From assembly GCA_027298165.1 (NCBI GenBank), contig JAPUGN010000182.1:1-9092 (forward strand): a DNA stretch of 9,092 nt, read 5' to 3'. Positions 1-7,174 of the stretch are shown here, one piece after another (positions within the stretch are counted from its first letter, which is position 1; the number at the start of each line of letters is the position of its first letter). Below the pieces are notes generated by a model, which saw only the letters and a program-made list of their open reading frames with translations, made no database searches and had not been told where the DNA came from. Origin of the DNA: Nitrospinota bacterium. Lineage in GTDB: Bacteria; Nitrospinota; Nitrospinia; Nitrospinales; Nitrospinaceae. A program made the translations under genes and the position numbers.

Positions 1-449
1 ATATCGGTTTTATTTTCCAGTCGTACAACCTACTGCCGGTCTATACGGTTTATGAAAATGTATTGTTCCCGCTGTTGCTGAACGATGTAAAGGAAGCGGA
101 CGTCCGGGAGAAAGTCCGATCCTTGGTCGATCAAGTGGGACTGTCGTCTCAAATCGATAAAAAACCCACGGAACTTTCCGGAGGCCAGTGCCAGCGCGTC
201 GCTATTGCCCGGGCGCTGATCAAAGATCCCGCGCTGGTTCTGGCGGACGAGCCGACCGCCAATCTCGATGCCGAAAACTCTTACCACATTCTTGAATTGA
301 TGTTGAAGCTCAATCAAGAATTCAAGGCCGCATTTATTTTTTGTACGCATGATGAAAAGGTAACCAAATACGTCCGGCGGGAAGTGCGTTTGGAGGATGG
401 CACGATTGAATGGGACAAGAGCAACCAGCCCGAAGGGCATTTGGTATGA
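1..449 (+). CDS. ABC transporter ATP-binding protein, LolD/MacB type (5' truncated)
   Basis: This is the ATPase subunit of an exporter of the LolD/MacB class (COG1136). It hydrolyses ATP in the cytoplasm to drive the two permeases encoded next. The reading frame is open from base 3, so about 148 residues are present; the family is usually about 220-240 aa, and the missing N-terminus would hold Walker A. Visible motifs, numbered from the first visible codon, are the Q-loop GFIFQ (2-6) followed by a typical LolD-like NLLPVYTVYENV, the ABC signature LSGGQ (58-62), Walker B LVLADEP with its catalytic Glu (78-84), the D-loop NLD, and the switch His in THD (about 116). The stop overlaps the next start (ATGA at 446-449), so translation is probably coupled. 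The substrate cannot be read from this subunit; the LolA-like neighbour favours a lipid or lipoprotein. Confidence 0.93.
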   Translation, partial: IGFIFQSYNLLPVYTVYENVLFPLLLNDVKEADVREKVRSLVDQVGLSSQIDKKPTELSGGQCQRVAIARALIKDPALVLADEPTANLDAENSYHILELMLKLNQEFKAAFIFCTHDEKVTKYVRREVRLEDGTIEWDKSNQPEGHLV

Positions 450-1615
450 TTTTCAAAATTGCCCTGAAAAACTTTTTAAGGCAGGGGATGCGGGCCTTTC
501 TGAACGTGCTGGTCACCGCTCTGACTATGGTAGCGGTGGTCTTCAATCTCTCCCTGTACAACGGTTTCCTGGATCAGGCGATAAGCAATATGGTATCCAC
601 CGATGTGGCGGGAGGCCATTACCGCACACCCGAGTTTGATCTTCTCTCACCCACGGAATGGGAGGATCAAACGTTCAAACCCTCCGATATCCTTTCATCT
701 TTGCCGCCATCCGATAAAGCGGAAGTGTTGCTTCTTCAAGGCCAGATTTTCCCCAATCGCCGCCTGTTTCCAGTGCAATTGCGTGGCATGGAGATGAACC
801 AAACTCTTCTCGACCTCCCTTTCAGCAAACTGGAGGAATGGGATGGACCCATTGATGACGTCATTCCCATCATCATTGGCAAACAGATGGCAGCAAAATC
901 CCACTTGAAGATGGGTGATTATATAGTCATGAGATGGCGTGACCGGTTCGGTGCGGTGGATGCGTTGGACGCTCATGTGGTGGATGTGGTTCCCATGATC
1001 AACGTCCGGCTGGACGAGGGTGTGGTATGGATGCGGCTCGATCATCTCCGCAAGATCACCCATCGTGAAAATGAGGCCTCTTGGGTGGCGGTGAAAAACT
1101 TTCAGGGAGCCATCGCCCATATGGATTTTCAAGCGCCTGAAATCCTGCTTAAGGATATTCTGGACATGATCAAGAACGATCGGCGTTTCGCCACCATCAT
1201 CTGGATCATTCTGATTTTTCTTGCGGGGATCAGCGTCTTCAACACACAATACTTGAACATTTTCAAACGCCAGCGGGAAATCGGCACCTTGATGGCCTTT
1301 GGCATGCCCCCCGCCCGAATTGTCAGACTGTTTACCGTGGAAGGAAGCCTGGCGGCAATCTCCGCGGTGGGGGTGGCTTTGTTTCTGGGAACGATAATCT
1401 TCACATGGTTCCAGAGTGTTGGATTGGATATTTCCCATCTATCGGAATCCAATATTCCCATCCGTGAAAATATTTTTCTTAGAATCAATCCGGTGGAAGT
1501 GGTCCTTACCGCAGTCATCATTGTCGCCATCATGATCATTGTCGCCTGGGCTCCGGTAAGGAGAATTTCGAAATTGGACGCCACCCAGGCGTTGAGGGGT
1601 AGGGCAATCACATGA
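446..1615 (+). CDS. FtsX/LolCE-type ABC transporter permease (first of two)
   Basis: This is an inner-membrane permease subunit of 389 aa with MacB/LolCE topology. It has a cytoplasmic N-terminus, one transmembrane helix (about residues 17-40), a large periplasmic domain of about 200 residues, and three C-terminal helices (about 249-271, 295-323 and 350-373). After the second helix comes RQREIGTLMAFG, the conserved FtsX-family cytoplasmic coupling segment, and the C-terminus carries the family-like end RRISKLDATQALRG. I chose the ATG at 446 because it overlaps the ATPase stop as ATGA and has GAAGGG 8 nt upstream. An in-frame ATG at 410 would lie inside the ATPase gene and add 12 unlikely residues. 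The stop overlaps the next start (1612-1615). It probably pairs with that second permease as a LolC/LolE-like heterodimer. Confidence 0.92.
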   Translation: MIFKIALKNFLRQGMRAFLNVLVTALTMVAVVFNLSLYNGFLDQAISNMVSTDVAGGHYRTPEFDLLSPTEWEDQTFKPSDILSSLPPSDKAEVLLLQGQIFPNRRLFPVQLRGMEMNQTLLDLPFSKLEEWDGPIDDVIPIIIGKQMAAKSHLKMGDYIVMRWRDRFGAVDALDAHVVDVVPMINVRLDEGVVWMRLDHLRKITHRENEASWVAVKNFQGAIAHMDFQAPEILLKDILDMIKNDRRFATIIWIILIFLAGISVFNTQYLNIFKRQREIGTLMAFGMPPARIVRLFTVEGSLAAISAVGVALFLGTIIFTWFQSVGLDISHLSESNIPIRENIFLRINPVEVVLTAVIIVAIMIIVAWAPVRRISKLDATQALRGRAIT

Positions 1616-2913
1616 TCCGCTGGATACTGAAGGGAATCATGCGCGACAAGACCCGATCCCTGTTTCCATTTATCGTGGTCACGGTGGGGGTGACCCTGCT
1701 GGTTTTTCTGTTGGGATTCATGGAGGGGGTTTTCGGTGGGATGCTCGATATATCCGCCAAGTTGGATACCGGCCAACTGAGATTTGTGAATAAACCGTTT
1801 TATGATGAAGAGCACCTGGTTCCCCTCGACCGTTCTCTGGCCGCCGCGGGCCAAATCCTGCAATGGTTGCAGGAAAAAGGCGACCCACGAATCCAATGGT
1901 CGCCTCGAATCCGGTGGGGAGCGATCATGGATGTTCCTGATGAACATGGGGAAACCAGAAGCCAGACCCCGGCGATTGGAATGGCCATCCAAATGCTGGA
2001 TAAAAATTCCCCCGAACGCGAGCGCTTGGCCCTGGAGCAATCATTAACCGCAGGTGTGGTGCCTTCGCGACCCATGGAAATTCTGGTTGGATACAAACTG
2101 GCCGAAGCTCTGGAACTCAAATTGGGGGATACCGTTACCCTGCTGGGGCAGAACTTCGACGGCGGGATGGCGACCGATAACTACAAGGCAGTCGGCTTTA
2201 TCCGGTTCGGTATAACGGTCATGGACAAGAAAATGGCTCTGATCGACCTGGCCGATGCCCAGCAAACGTTTTACATGGAAGATATGGTCACCGACTTCCT
2301 GGGATATTTACCCAGAAGTGTGGATTATAAAGAATACGATCGCCTCAAAGAGGATTTAATAAAAAACCTTTCCGCGTTCAAGCAAAACCCGCCCAGGGAA
2401 TGGGCTGTGGATGATGAGCCCATCGTCTTATCCATCCTCGATCAAAGAAACATGCGGGATATGGCGGATAAATTTGATCTGATCAAGAATATTGTGGTCG
2501 GAGTTTTTACATTCATAATGGTTCTGGTTCTTTGGAATGCCGGACTTTTAAACGGTGTGCACCGCTATGGTGAAATGGGCCTGCTTCTTGCTTTTGGGGA
2601 GACGCATAGACAATTAATGGTCTTCATGGCGCTGGAAGCGCTGATGGTCGGTTTGCTGGGCTCTCTCGCGGGATGCCTGATCGGTGGCGGGGTGGTGTAC
2701 TATCTGCAAGAGGTGGGAATCAGTATGGGCTCGGCGTTCGAGCAAACCGGGATGATGATCAACGAAGTGATGCGTGCCCAATTCAGTTATAAAGCCTTTG
2801 TGTTTGCGGTGATTCCGGGCATCGTGGCCAGCGTCGTGGGAAACTTCATCGCCAACCTCGCTATTTATCAACGATCAGAAGCAAATCTGTTTCGTGAATT
2901 GGAGGCCGGATGA
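1612..2913 (+). CDS. FtsX/LolCE-type ABC transporter permease (second of two)
   Basis: This 433-aa inner-membrane permease has the same fold as its upstream neighbour but is clearly diverged. The first helix is at about residues 17-38, followed by a periplasmic MacB-core-like domain. The stretch VGYKLAEALELKLGDTVTL there is typical of the MacB periplasmic core pattern 'G..LA..L.L..GD.V.L'. Three C-terminal helices lie at about 293-313, 336-365 and 397-420. The coupling segment is YGEMGLLLAFGE (about 316-327), a variant of the usual REIG...A.G. The C-terminus lacks the usual 'P...A...LR' ending and finishes in ANLFRELEAG. It starts in a four-base ATGA overlap with the first permease, and its own stop overlaps the following ATG codons. 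Two non-identical permeases fit a heterodimeric LolCE-like arrangement rather than a MacB homodimer. Confidence 0.92.
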   Translation: MIRWILKGIMRDKTRSLFPFIVVTVGVTLLVFLLGFMEGVFGGMLDISAKLDTGQLRFVNKPFYDEEHLVPLDRSLAAAGQILQWLQEKGDPRIQWSPRIRWGAIMDVPDEHGETRSQTPAIGMAIQMLDKNSPERERLALEQSLTAGVVPSRPMEILVGYKLAEALELKLGDTVTLLGQNFDGGMATDNYKAVGFIRFGITVMDKKMALIDLADAQQTFYMEDMVTDFLGYLPRSVDYKEYDRLKEDLIKNLSAFKQNPPREWAVDDEPIVLSILDQRNMRDMADKFDLIKNIVVGVFTFIMVLVLWNAGLLNGVHRYGEMGLLLAFGETHRQLMVFMALEALMVGLLGSLAGCLIGGGVVYYLQEVGISMGSAFEQTGMMINEVMRAQFSYKAFVFAVIPGIVASVVGNFIANLAIYQRSEANLFRELEAG

Positions 2914-3683
2914 TGAAAAATTTTCTAAGAGGGTGCCTGGTCTCGGCTTTCTTGTTAACCCTCATCGGTTTTTTGCTGTTGCCCCAACCCGGCCAGACAG
3001 AAGATGCGAAAGTCCATCGCCTGTTGGTTGCAGTGGACAACAATATGTGGGCCACCACCAAGCATATTGACGGCCGCCTGATCATTGACAACGGTCGGCG
3101 GGTCCGGGAGCTGGCCATGGAAAGCTGGATGGAGGGCGTAACGCGCTCGTACAGTGTTTACAAATCCCCGGCCAGAGAGCGTGGAACCAAAATGCTGAAG
3201 CTGGACAGAAAGCTTTGGATGTACACGCCCCAAACCGACAGGAAAATTCTGATCGCCGGACATATGCTACGGCAATCCATGATGGGGAGCGACCTTTCTT
3301 ACGAAGATATGATGGAGGATGAAAAATTAAGCGAGTCGTATACCGGAACCATTGACGGCGAAGAGGAATTAGATGGGGTGAAGGTGCTGGTGATAACGCT
3401 CAAGGCCAGGAGGAAAAGCAAAACCTATCAGATTCTGAAAATCTGGGCCGATCCGGTCAGAACCGTGGTGCTGAAAGAAGAAGCCTATGCCAAAAGCGGA
3501 AAACTGCTTAAAACCATCGAATTTAAGGAATTCCGGTTGATAGGCAAGCGCCTGTTCCCAAAGAGAATGATCTTCCGCGATATGCTAAAGAATAATACCA
3601 AGACCACTTACATGTTTGATGAGATTGAATTCGGCATCAAAATCCCCAAAAAGTATTTCTCCCTCCGCGTTTTGAAGCGCTGA
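2913..3683 (+). CDS. Outer-membrane lipoprotein-sorting (LolA-like) periplasmic protein
   Basis: This is a secreted protein of about 256 aa in the LolA-like 'outer membrane lipoprotein-sorting protein' group (COG2834/PF17131 type). It probably accepts or carries a hydrophobic substrate released by the ABC transporter encoded just upstream. Numbered from the ATG at 2910, a signal peptide spans about 1-30: basic MMKNFLR, hydrophobic core, then a cleavage region near PGQTEDA. Family hallmarks are the LWMYTP segment (102-107), MGSDLSYEDMM (125-135) and the C-terminal FSLRVLKR. Two adjacent start codons exist: 2910 overlaps the permease stop, while 2913 sits 7 nt from GGAGG (2901-2905) and is the better-spaced choice; they differ by one Met. 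No lipobox is seen, since the Cys in LRGC is too early and preceded by Arg. The family assignment is strong, but the substrate is inferred. Confidence 0.88.
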   Translation: MKNFLRGCLVSAFLLTLIGFLLLPQPGQTEDAKVHRLLVAVDNNMWATTKHIDGRLIIDNGRRVRELAMESWMEGVTRSYSVYKSPARERGTKMLKLDRKLWMYTPQTDRKILIAGHMLRQSMMGSDLSYEDMMEDEKLSESYTGTIDGEEELDGVKVLVITLKARRKSKTYQILKIWADPVRTVVLKEEAYAKSGKLLKTIEFKEFRLIGKRLFPKRMIFRDMLKNNTKTTYMFDEIEFGIKIPKKYFSLRVLKR

Positions 3684-3713
3684 AACTCCTGTTGTTTCAA
3701 TAAGAATTGTTTC

Positions 3714-3740
3714 TTGATCGGTTCCTTTTGCCTTTATACT
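3714..3740 (+). promoter_or_regulatory. Candidate sigma-70 promoter for the tandem pilin-like genes
   Basis: TTGATC (3714-3719, 4/6 to the -35 consensus) and TATACT (3735-3740, 5/6 to the -10 consensus) lie about 45 nt before the ATG at 3785. The spacer is only 15 bp, which is short, so the -10 is the better-supported half. A promoter here would separate the pilin-like pair from the ABC operon, in keeping with the 101-nt gap after all the upstream genes overlapped. Confidence 0.4.
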
Positions 3741-3784
3741 GGGTTAAGGGGATTTGAGCCTGTCCATGGAATAGGAGATGACGG

Positions 3785-4198
3785 ATGTCTAAGATTTTAC
3801 AATTAATTAAGAATGAGCAGGGCAAAACCAACGTGGTCATTTTTTTGGTGATCATGGTTGTGCTCGCCTTTTTGCTCCATCCCAAAACCAGCCCGTTTGC
3901 GGACGATTATTACAATTTCAAAGCCGAGACCCAATTGAAAAAGTTATACAGCAGTTGTTCGTTGGTGTGGGCCGCTGGTGGACAACATAACGTGTCTTCG
4001 GCGAACAAGAATAAAAAAGGAGCGGCTACAGAGTGCGACCTGGCGACGGCTGTTTTAAAGCCCTATAATTTTTTGCATGATAAAAATGTGGACATCACCA
4101 TCAAAGACGGGTCCAAGAGTGGGTTCTCCGCCACCGCAAAACATAAAGAGGGAACCGAGGTCATTGCCATAGGTGCGGACGGGAAAAAGGTATCCTGA
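3785..4198 (+). CDS. Small single-helix exported protein, pilin-like layout (paralog A)
   Basis: I cannot name this 137-aa protein. It has a short basic N-terminus ending in KNEQGKT, a hydrophobic helix (residues 16-32), then P33 and the segment TSPFADDYYNFKAETQLKKL leading to C58, with a second cysteine at C84. The rest is a small polar domain rich in Lys, Asp and Gly. The layout resembles type IV pilins and pseudopilins: an N-terminal helix ending in Pro, then an amphipathic 'YY..KAE..LK.L' helix and a possible disulfide loop. However, the G/FTLIE processing motif is degenerate, with G-K-T-N-V-V and no Glu at +5, so prepilin-peptidase cleavage is doubtful. It may instead be a bitopic inner-membrane protein with its C-terminus in the periplasm. 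The start is supported by AGGAG (3773-3777), 7 nt upstream. Paralog B follows after 37 nt. Confidence 0.85.
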   Translation: MSKILQLIKNEQGKTNVVIFLVIMVVLAFLLHPKTSPFADDYYNFKAETQLKKLYSSCSLVWAAGGQHNVSSANKNKKGAATECDLATAVLKPYNFLHDKNVDITIKDGSKSGFSATAKHKEGTEVIAIGADGKKVS

Positions 4199-4235
4199 CA
4201 AATTTATTTGATGATTTAAAGAGGAGCTTACAAAG

Positions 4236-4640
4236 ATGCATTTAAAATCTCTGGCAAACGAAGGCGGAAAGACCGCGATCATCATTGTGATTATTCTGGG
4301 GGTGATCGGGTTTCTGGTCTATCCGGGAACCAGTCCGTTCAAAGGGGATTATTACAATCTAAAGGCCGAGCAAAATTTGAAGGATTTGCACAGCACATGC
4401 AAACGGTATTGGGCGCAGGGCATCGCGCAACAAATGGTTTCCAAGGCCACCGGAATCAAAAAAGTGACCGAAAATTGCAAACTCGAAAAAATGGTTCAGG
4501 ACCCCTTCAATTTTGTGAAATTGGAAGGGATGGATATCAAAATCGTGAATGGTACGAAGGGCAGGTTTCAGGCCATCGGCAAACACGTCGAAGGAGACAA
4601 GGATTTGAAGATCAATGCCGAGGGTAAAGTAAAATCCTGA
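4236..4640 (+). CDS. Small single-helix exported protein, pilin-like layout (paralog B)
   Basis: This 134-aa protein is a tandem paralog of the gene before it and is equally unnamed. Shared features are NE-x-GKT before the hydrophobic helix (residues 14-29), Pro at the helix end, TSPF..DYYN.KAE..LK.L.S.C in the following segment, and a PFNF/PYNF motif after the second cysteine. The pattern DI.I.(N/D)G..(K/S)G.F.A..KH.EG appears near the C-terminus. The cysteines are C55 and C81, and their 26-residue spacing is the same as in paralog A, suggesting a conserved disulfide. As in A, the pilin +5 Glu is missing. GAGGAG (4221-4226) lies 9 nt before the ATG. The pair is likely co-transcribed. This gene ends 8 nt from the stop of a convergent gene, with no convincing terminator hairpin between them. 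Confidence 0.85.
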   Translation: MHLKSLANEGGKTAIIIVIILGVIGFLVYPGTSPFKGDYYNLKAEQNLKDLHSTCKRYWAQGIAQQMVSKATGIKKVTENCKLEKMVQDPFNFVKLEGMDIKIVNGTKGRFQAIGKHVEGDKDLKINAEGKVKS

Positions 4641-4648
4641 AGCTTTTA

Positions 4649-5206
4649 TTATCCGGTTTTAAAAATATTTTTCGTCAGCCAGGTTATCGCTTCGTCGGCT
4701 GTCGCCACCATCGCCGCCGGGGTGTTTTTGAATTCATCCCATTCCTGATGCGGGTTGAGGATCAGCAGAGGTTTCCCGTACTCCAGCGCCAGTTGAATTT
4801 CCGAACGCGTTCCCGCTCCTCCGGGAAAAGCGACAATTCCATCGGCCGTCAATATGATAATGGAATTGCGGCTGCCCATCTCCTTTCCTGAAGTTCCCGA
4901 CAAATGAAGATGGGTGTAGATGGCAGTGTCGATCCACGGGTTGGGATAACCCGTCGCCGGGGCATGGGCCGACCGCGCTTCCGGCGTGTCGCAGGGGCTG
5001 GAAGCGGGTATGATGCCAATCACCTTTCCTTGGCGATGGGGAGTTTCCGCAAAAGCCCGGGATATCCCGGCCATGATTCCCCCGCCGCCGCCGTTGATCA
5101 AATCACAATCTTGGCCCGCCAGCCATTGTCCCAGCGGCTCACTGAGTTGCGGGTGACTTTCGGTTCCTGATCCAATCACTCCGACTACGGTTCTTTTTGT
5201 TGGCAT
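4649..5206 (-). CDS. LOG/TIGR00725-like nucleotide-binding Rossmann protein
   Basis: This 185-aa protein belongs to the SLOG/LOG superfamily (lysine-decarboxylase-like fold, TIGR00725-like). The visible signatures are the first strand and loop VVGVIGSG (7-14), the glycine-rich phosphate loop NGGGGGIMAG (38-47), the SRN segment (112-114) preceding a strand, and the family motif PGGAGTRSE (128-136). Members include cytokinin-activating phosphoribohydrolases (LOG) and molybdenum-cofactor carrier proteins. The basic HERK-type motif of true LOG enzymes is not clear here, so I leave the substrate open as a nucleotide or nucleotide-like ligand. The ATG is 13 nt after the stop of the DUF58 gene. No Shine-Dalgarno is visible, so it may depend on translational coupling. 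It appears to be the last gene of the minus-strand operon. Confidence 0.82.
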   Translation of the reverse strand: MPTKRTVVGVIGSGTESHPQLSEPLGQWLAGQDCDLINGGGGGIMAGISRAFAETPHRQGKVIGIIPASSPCDTPEARSAHAPATGYPNPWIDTAIYTHLHLSGTSGKEMGSRNSIIILTADGIVAFPGGAGTRSEIQLALEYGKPLLILNPHQEWDEFKNTPAAMVATADEAITWLTKNIFKTG

Positions 5207-5219
5207 TGCGATTAACGAA

Positions 5220-6194
5220 TTATTTGGGATCGTCGTACCCGACCCGGGTGAGAATTTTCAAAAGAGTTTCCAAGTGGGCTTCGGTATTGCCGGAAGGAGT
5301 CTGCATTTCGGGAGTTTTTAAACTCACCTCGTCTCCCCGCCGAATCAGATGATACGCCAGCGAAGCGGATTCGGTTACCCGGTTTTCCAGGACATCGGGT
5401 CCGACGATGGCATTGGTTTGCGGATCGAGAATATTGAGGAACAGCGTGTAGTTGTGCAACCCCCCTTTAGAGAACTCCTTGACCCGGAGCGTTCCCGTTT
5501 TGGCGCTGGATTTCCAGTGCACCGCCGCCATCGGGTCGCCGGGTTGATACTCCCGGACCGAATACAAATCGTCTCCGGCGAGGCCGATAGTTCCCTCTCC
5601 CTCCTGGGAATACTCTTCAGGAGAGGGCAGAACCACCTGTTTGATGATGGGGAATATCAGCGTCTCCAGATGGATCGGCAGGATTTTGGTCTTGACGAAA
5701 AATCCGAACGGGAAACTGGTCTTCAAATGAATACTCGGTATCCCAGCCGGGCCGCGTTTGAGTCCCGTAAAGATCAGGCTGCGGTCTACGGTGGATTGCG
5801 GCGGGAGCTGATACACATAAGCTGATTGCCCGCTGCGGTAACGCCCTCTCGGGTCGAGGGGAAATTCCAAGTGCAGGGAATAAGAGGTAATTATTTTTTT
5901 GGAATTTGAAATTTTCAGATTGAGTGGATAAGAGTCTTCCGGATAAATCGTTTTGGGCAATGAGGCTTTTACAGATATTCCTTTAAAAGTCTGCTCGGAC
6001 AACACCCCCGACACGACAATGAAACTGCAACACATAGCGAGAACCAGGTACAGCAGATTGTTGCCGGTGTTGATGGCGCCGAGCCCCACCGCGAACAGCA
6101 GAACGATAAATCCGCCGCCCTCGCGCGTCACCTGTAGCGTTCTGTTGGAATAGGAAAGGGTGAGTAGCAGTTTGTAATCGAGTTTCTTTTGCAA
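5220..6194 (-). CDS. DUF58 family membrane-anchored protein (MoxR partner)
   Basis: This DUF58 protein of about 324 aa is of the kind that almost always accompanies a MoxR AAA+ ATPase, and the fold family includes a vWA-like domain. The N-terminal TREGGGFIVL continues into two membrane helices (about 29-41 and 47-62) around the family's typical AINTGNNLLYL. A beta-rich region follows, containing FPFGFF. The DUF58 core GDDLYSVREYQPGD (about 207-220) and HWKSSAKTG (about 226-234) come next. I set the start at TTG (6192-6194), giving MQKKLDYKLLL: no ATG or GTG lies between the moxR stop and the conserved part except an internal GTG just before TREGG. The open frame extending to 6338 would run inside moxR with non-family sequence. 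The sequence before the TTG is GGGGCCCC with a poor Shine-Dalgarno, so the exact start is uncertain. Confidence 0.85.
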   Translation of the reverse strand: MQKKLDYKLLLTLSYSNRTLQVTREGGGFIVLLFAVGLGAINTGNNLLYLVLAMCCSFIVVSGVLSEQTFKGISVKASLPKTIYPEDSYPLNLKISNSKKIITSYSLHLEFPLDPRGRYRSGQSAYVYQLPPQSTVDRSLIFTGLKRGPAGIPSIHLKTSFPFGFFVKTKILPIHLETLIFPIIKQVVLPSPEEYSQEGEGTIGLAGDDLYSVREYQPGDPMAAVHWKSSAKTGTLRVKEFSKGGLHNYTLFLNILDPQTNAIVGPDVLENRVTESASLAYHLIRRGDEVSLKTPEMQTPSGNTEAHLETLLKILTRVGYDDPK

Positions 6195-6229
6195 GGGGCC
6201 CCGGTTCGGTGAAGGTGGATAAAATAAAA

Positions 6230-7174
6230 CTAAACGGGGATTTCCATCTGATCCACAATTTCCGTAATGATGGCGGAGGTGTCGGACACGGTTCGTTTGT
6301 GGGTTCCATGGCGCGACTCCGGGATGATGCGGTGGCACAACACCGGAACCGCCAATTGCTTGATATCGTCGGGAATGCAGTAATCGCGTCCGTACACCAG
6401 TGCGCGTGCCCGCGCCGCCTGTTGCAGGATAATGCCTCCCCGGGGACTGACGCCTAGAGCCAGATGCGGGGACTCGCGGGTGGCGGTGATCACGTTCAAG
6501 ATGTAATCGGTAAGCACCGGTTCTATTTTCACCGCTTCCGCCTGGCGCTGGAGGTCCAGAACGTCGGCTTTGTCCAACAGCACTTCGCTGTTGCGGATAT
6601 TCTGGCTGGGAGACCTCTGAGCCAGAAGCTTGCGTTCGTCGTCGGGCGCCGGGTAGCCCATGGACACGTACATCATGAAACGGTCGAGCTGTGATTCCGG
6701 CAGAGGATGCGCGCCGTGACTTTCGATCGGGTTCTGGGTGGCGACCACCATAAAAGGATCTTCCAGGTCATACGTTTTGTTGTCCACCGTCACCTGCTTT
6801 TCGTTCATGGCTTCCAGTAAGGCGCTCTGGGTCCGCGGTGAGGAGCGGTTGATTTCATCCGCCAGTACCAGGTGGGCGAAAATGGGTCCCTTGTTGAAAT
6901 GGAAGGTGCCTTCCTGCTGATTGTAAATGGACACCCCGATAATGTCGGACGGAAGAATGTCGTTGGTGAACTGGATCCGCCGAAAATCGAAATTGACCGA
7001 ATGCGCCAGGCAGTAGGCCAGTGAACTTTTGCCGACGCCGGGAACATCTTCGATGAGTAAATGGCCTTTCGCGATCAACGCGATAATAGCCTGCTCGATC
7101 ACCTCCGGTTTGCCGATGATGACGGATTCGATATTTTTCTTCAGCCGCCCGATGGCATCCTGTGCGGATATCAT
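6230..7174 (-). CDS. MoxR-type AAA+ ATPase
   Basis: This 314-aa cytoplasmic ATPase of the MoxR/RavA clade is complete at the usual family length. Motifs in order are Walker A GVGKSS (46-51), Walker B LVLADE (102-107) followed by INRSSPRTQSALLEAM, sensor 1 in ATQNP (Asn148), the arginine finger in PESQLDRF (Arg165), and sensor 2 in SPRG (Arg245). MoxR ATPases act as chaperone-like remodelers, usually of vWA or DUF58 partners in metal insertion, envelope or stress functions, and a DUF58 gene follows here. The ATG overlaps the upstream glycosylase stop as ATGA (7171-7174), with GGAGG on the minus strand at 7185-7189, 10 nt away. This operon shows no transglutaminase-like (TgpA) or separate vWA gene of the kind often found beside this pair. 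Confidence 0.95.
   Translation of the reverse strand: MISAQDAIGRLKKNIESVIIGKPEVIEQAIIALIAKGHLLIEDVPGVGKSSLAYCLAHSVNFDFRRIQFTNDILPSDIIGVSIYNQQEGTFHFNKGPIFAHLVLADEINRSSPRTQSALLEAMNEKQVTVDNKTYDLEDPFMVVATQNPIESHGAHPLPESQLDRFMMYVSMGYPAPDDERKLLAQRSPSQNIRNSEVLLDKADVLDLQRQAEAVKIEPVLTDYILNVITATRESPHLALGVSPRGGIILQQAARARALVYGRDYCIPDDIKQLAVPVLCHRIIPESRHGTHKRTVSDTSAIITEIVDQMEIPV

Larger units (their letters stand above)
3785..4640 (+). repeat. Tandem gene duplication (paralogs A and B)
   Basis: The two adjacent coding regions encode proteins of nearly equal length that align end to end with one single-residue indel in the hydrophobic helix. They share invariant blocks (GKT, TSPF, DYYN-KAE, two Cys, F-A--KH-EG). 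Their DNA has diverged well beyond a recent copy, so both have probably been kept by selection for related but distinct roles. Confidence 0.75.

Noticed and set aside
695..1438. Minus-strand open frame (247 codons) inside the first permease.
   Set aside because: It is antisense to the periplasmic domain and C-terminal helices of a clear permease. The translation is His/Gln-rich and low in recognisable structure.
1129..2040. Long minus-strand open frame (303 codons) across both permease genes.
   Set aside because: It lies antisense to two strongly supported FtsX-type permeases and spans their junction. The product is rich in His, Gln and Arg with no family features, as expected for a shadow frame.
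2934..2945. Possible lipobox (LRGC) in the LolA-like protein.
   Set aside because: The Cys is at about residue 9, before the hydrophobic core, and has Arg at -2. The signal peptide looks like a normal type I signal.
3681..3699. Inverted repeat TGAAAC/GTTTCA (7-nt loop) just at the end of the LolA-like gene, considered as a terminator.
   Set aside because: It is only 6 bp, AT-rich and overlaps the stop codon, with no T-run after it. A second small hairpin (3702-3715) is equally weak.
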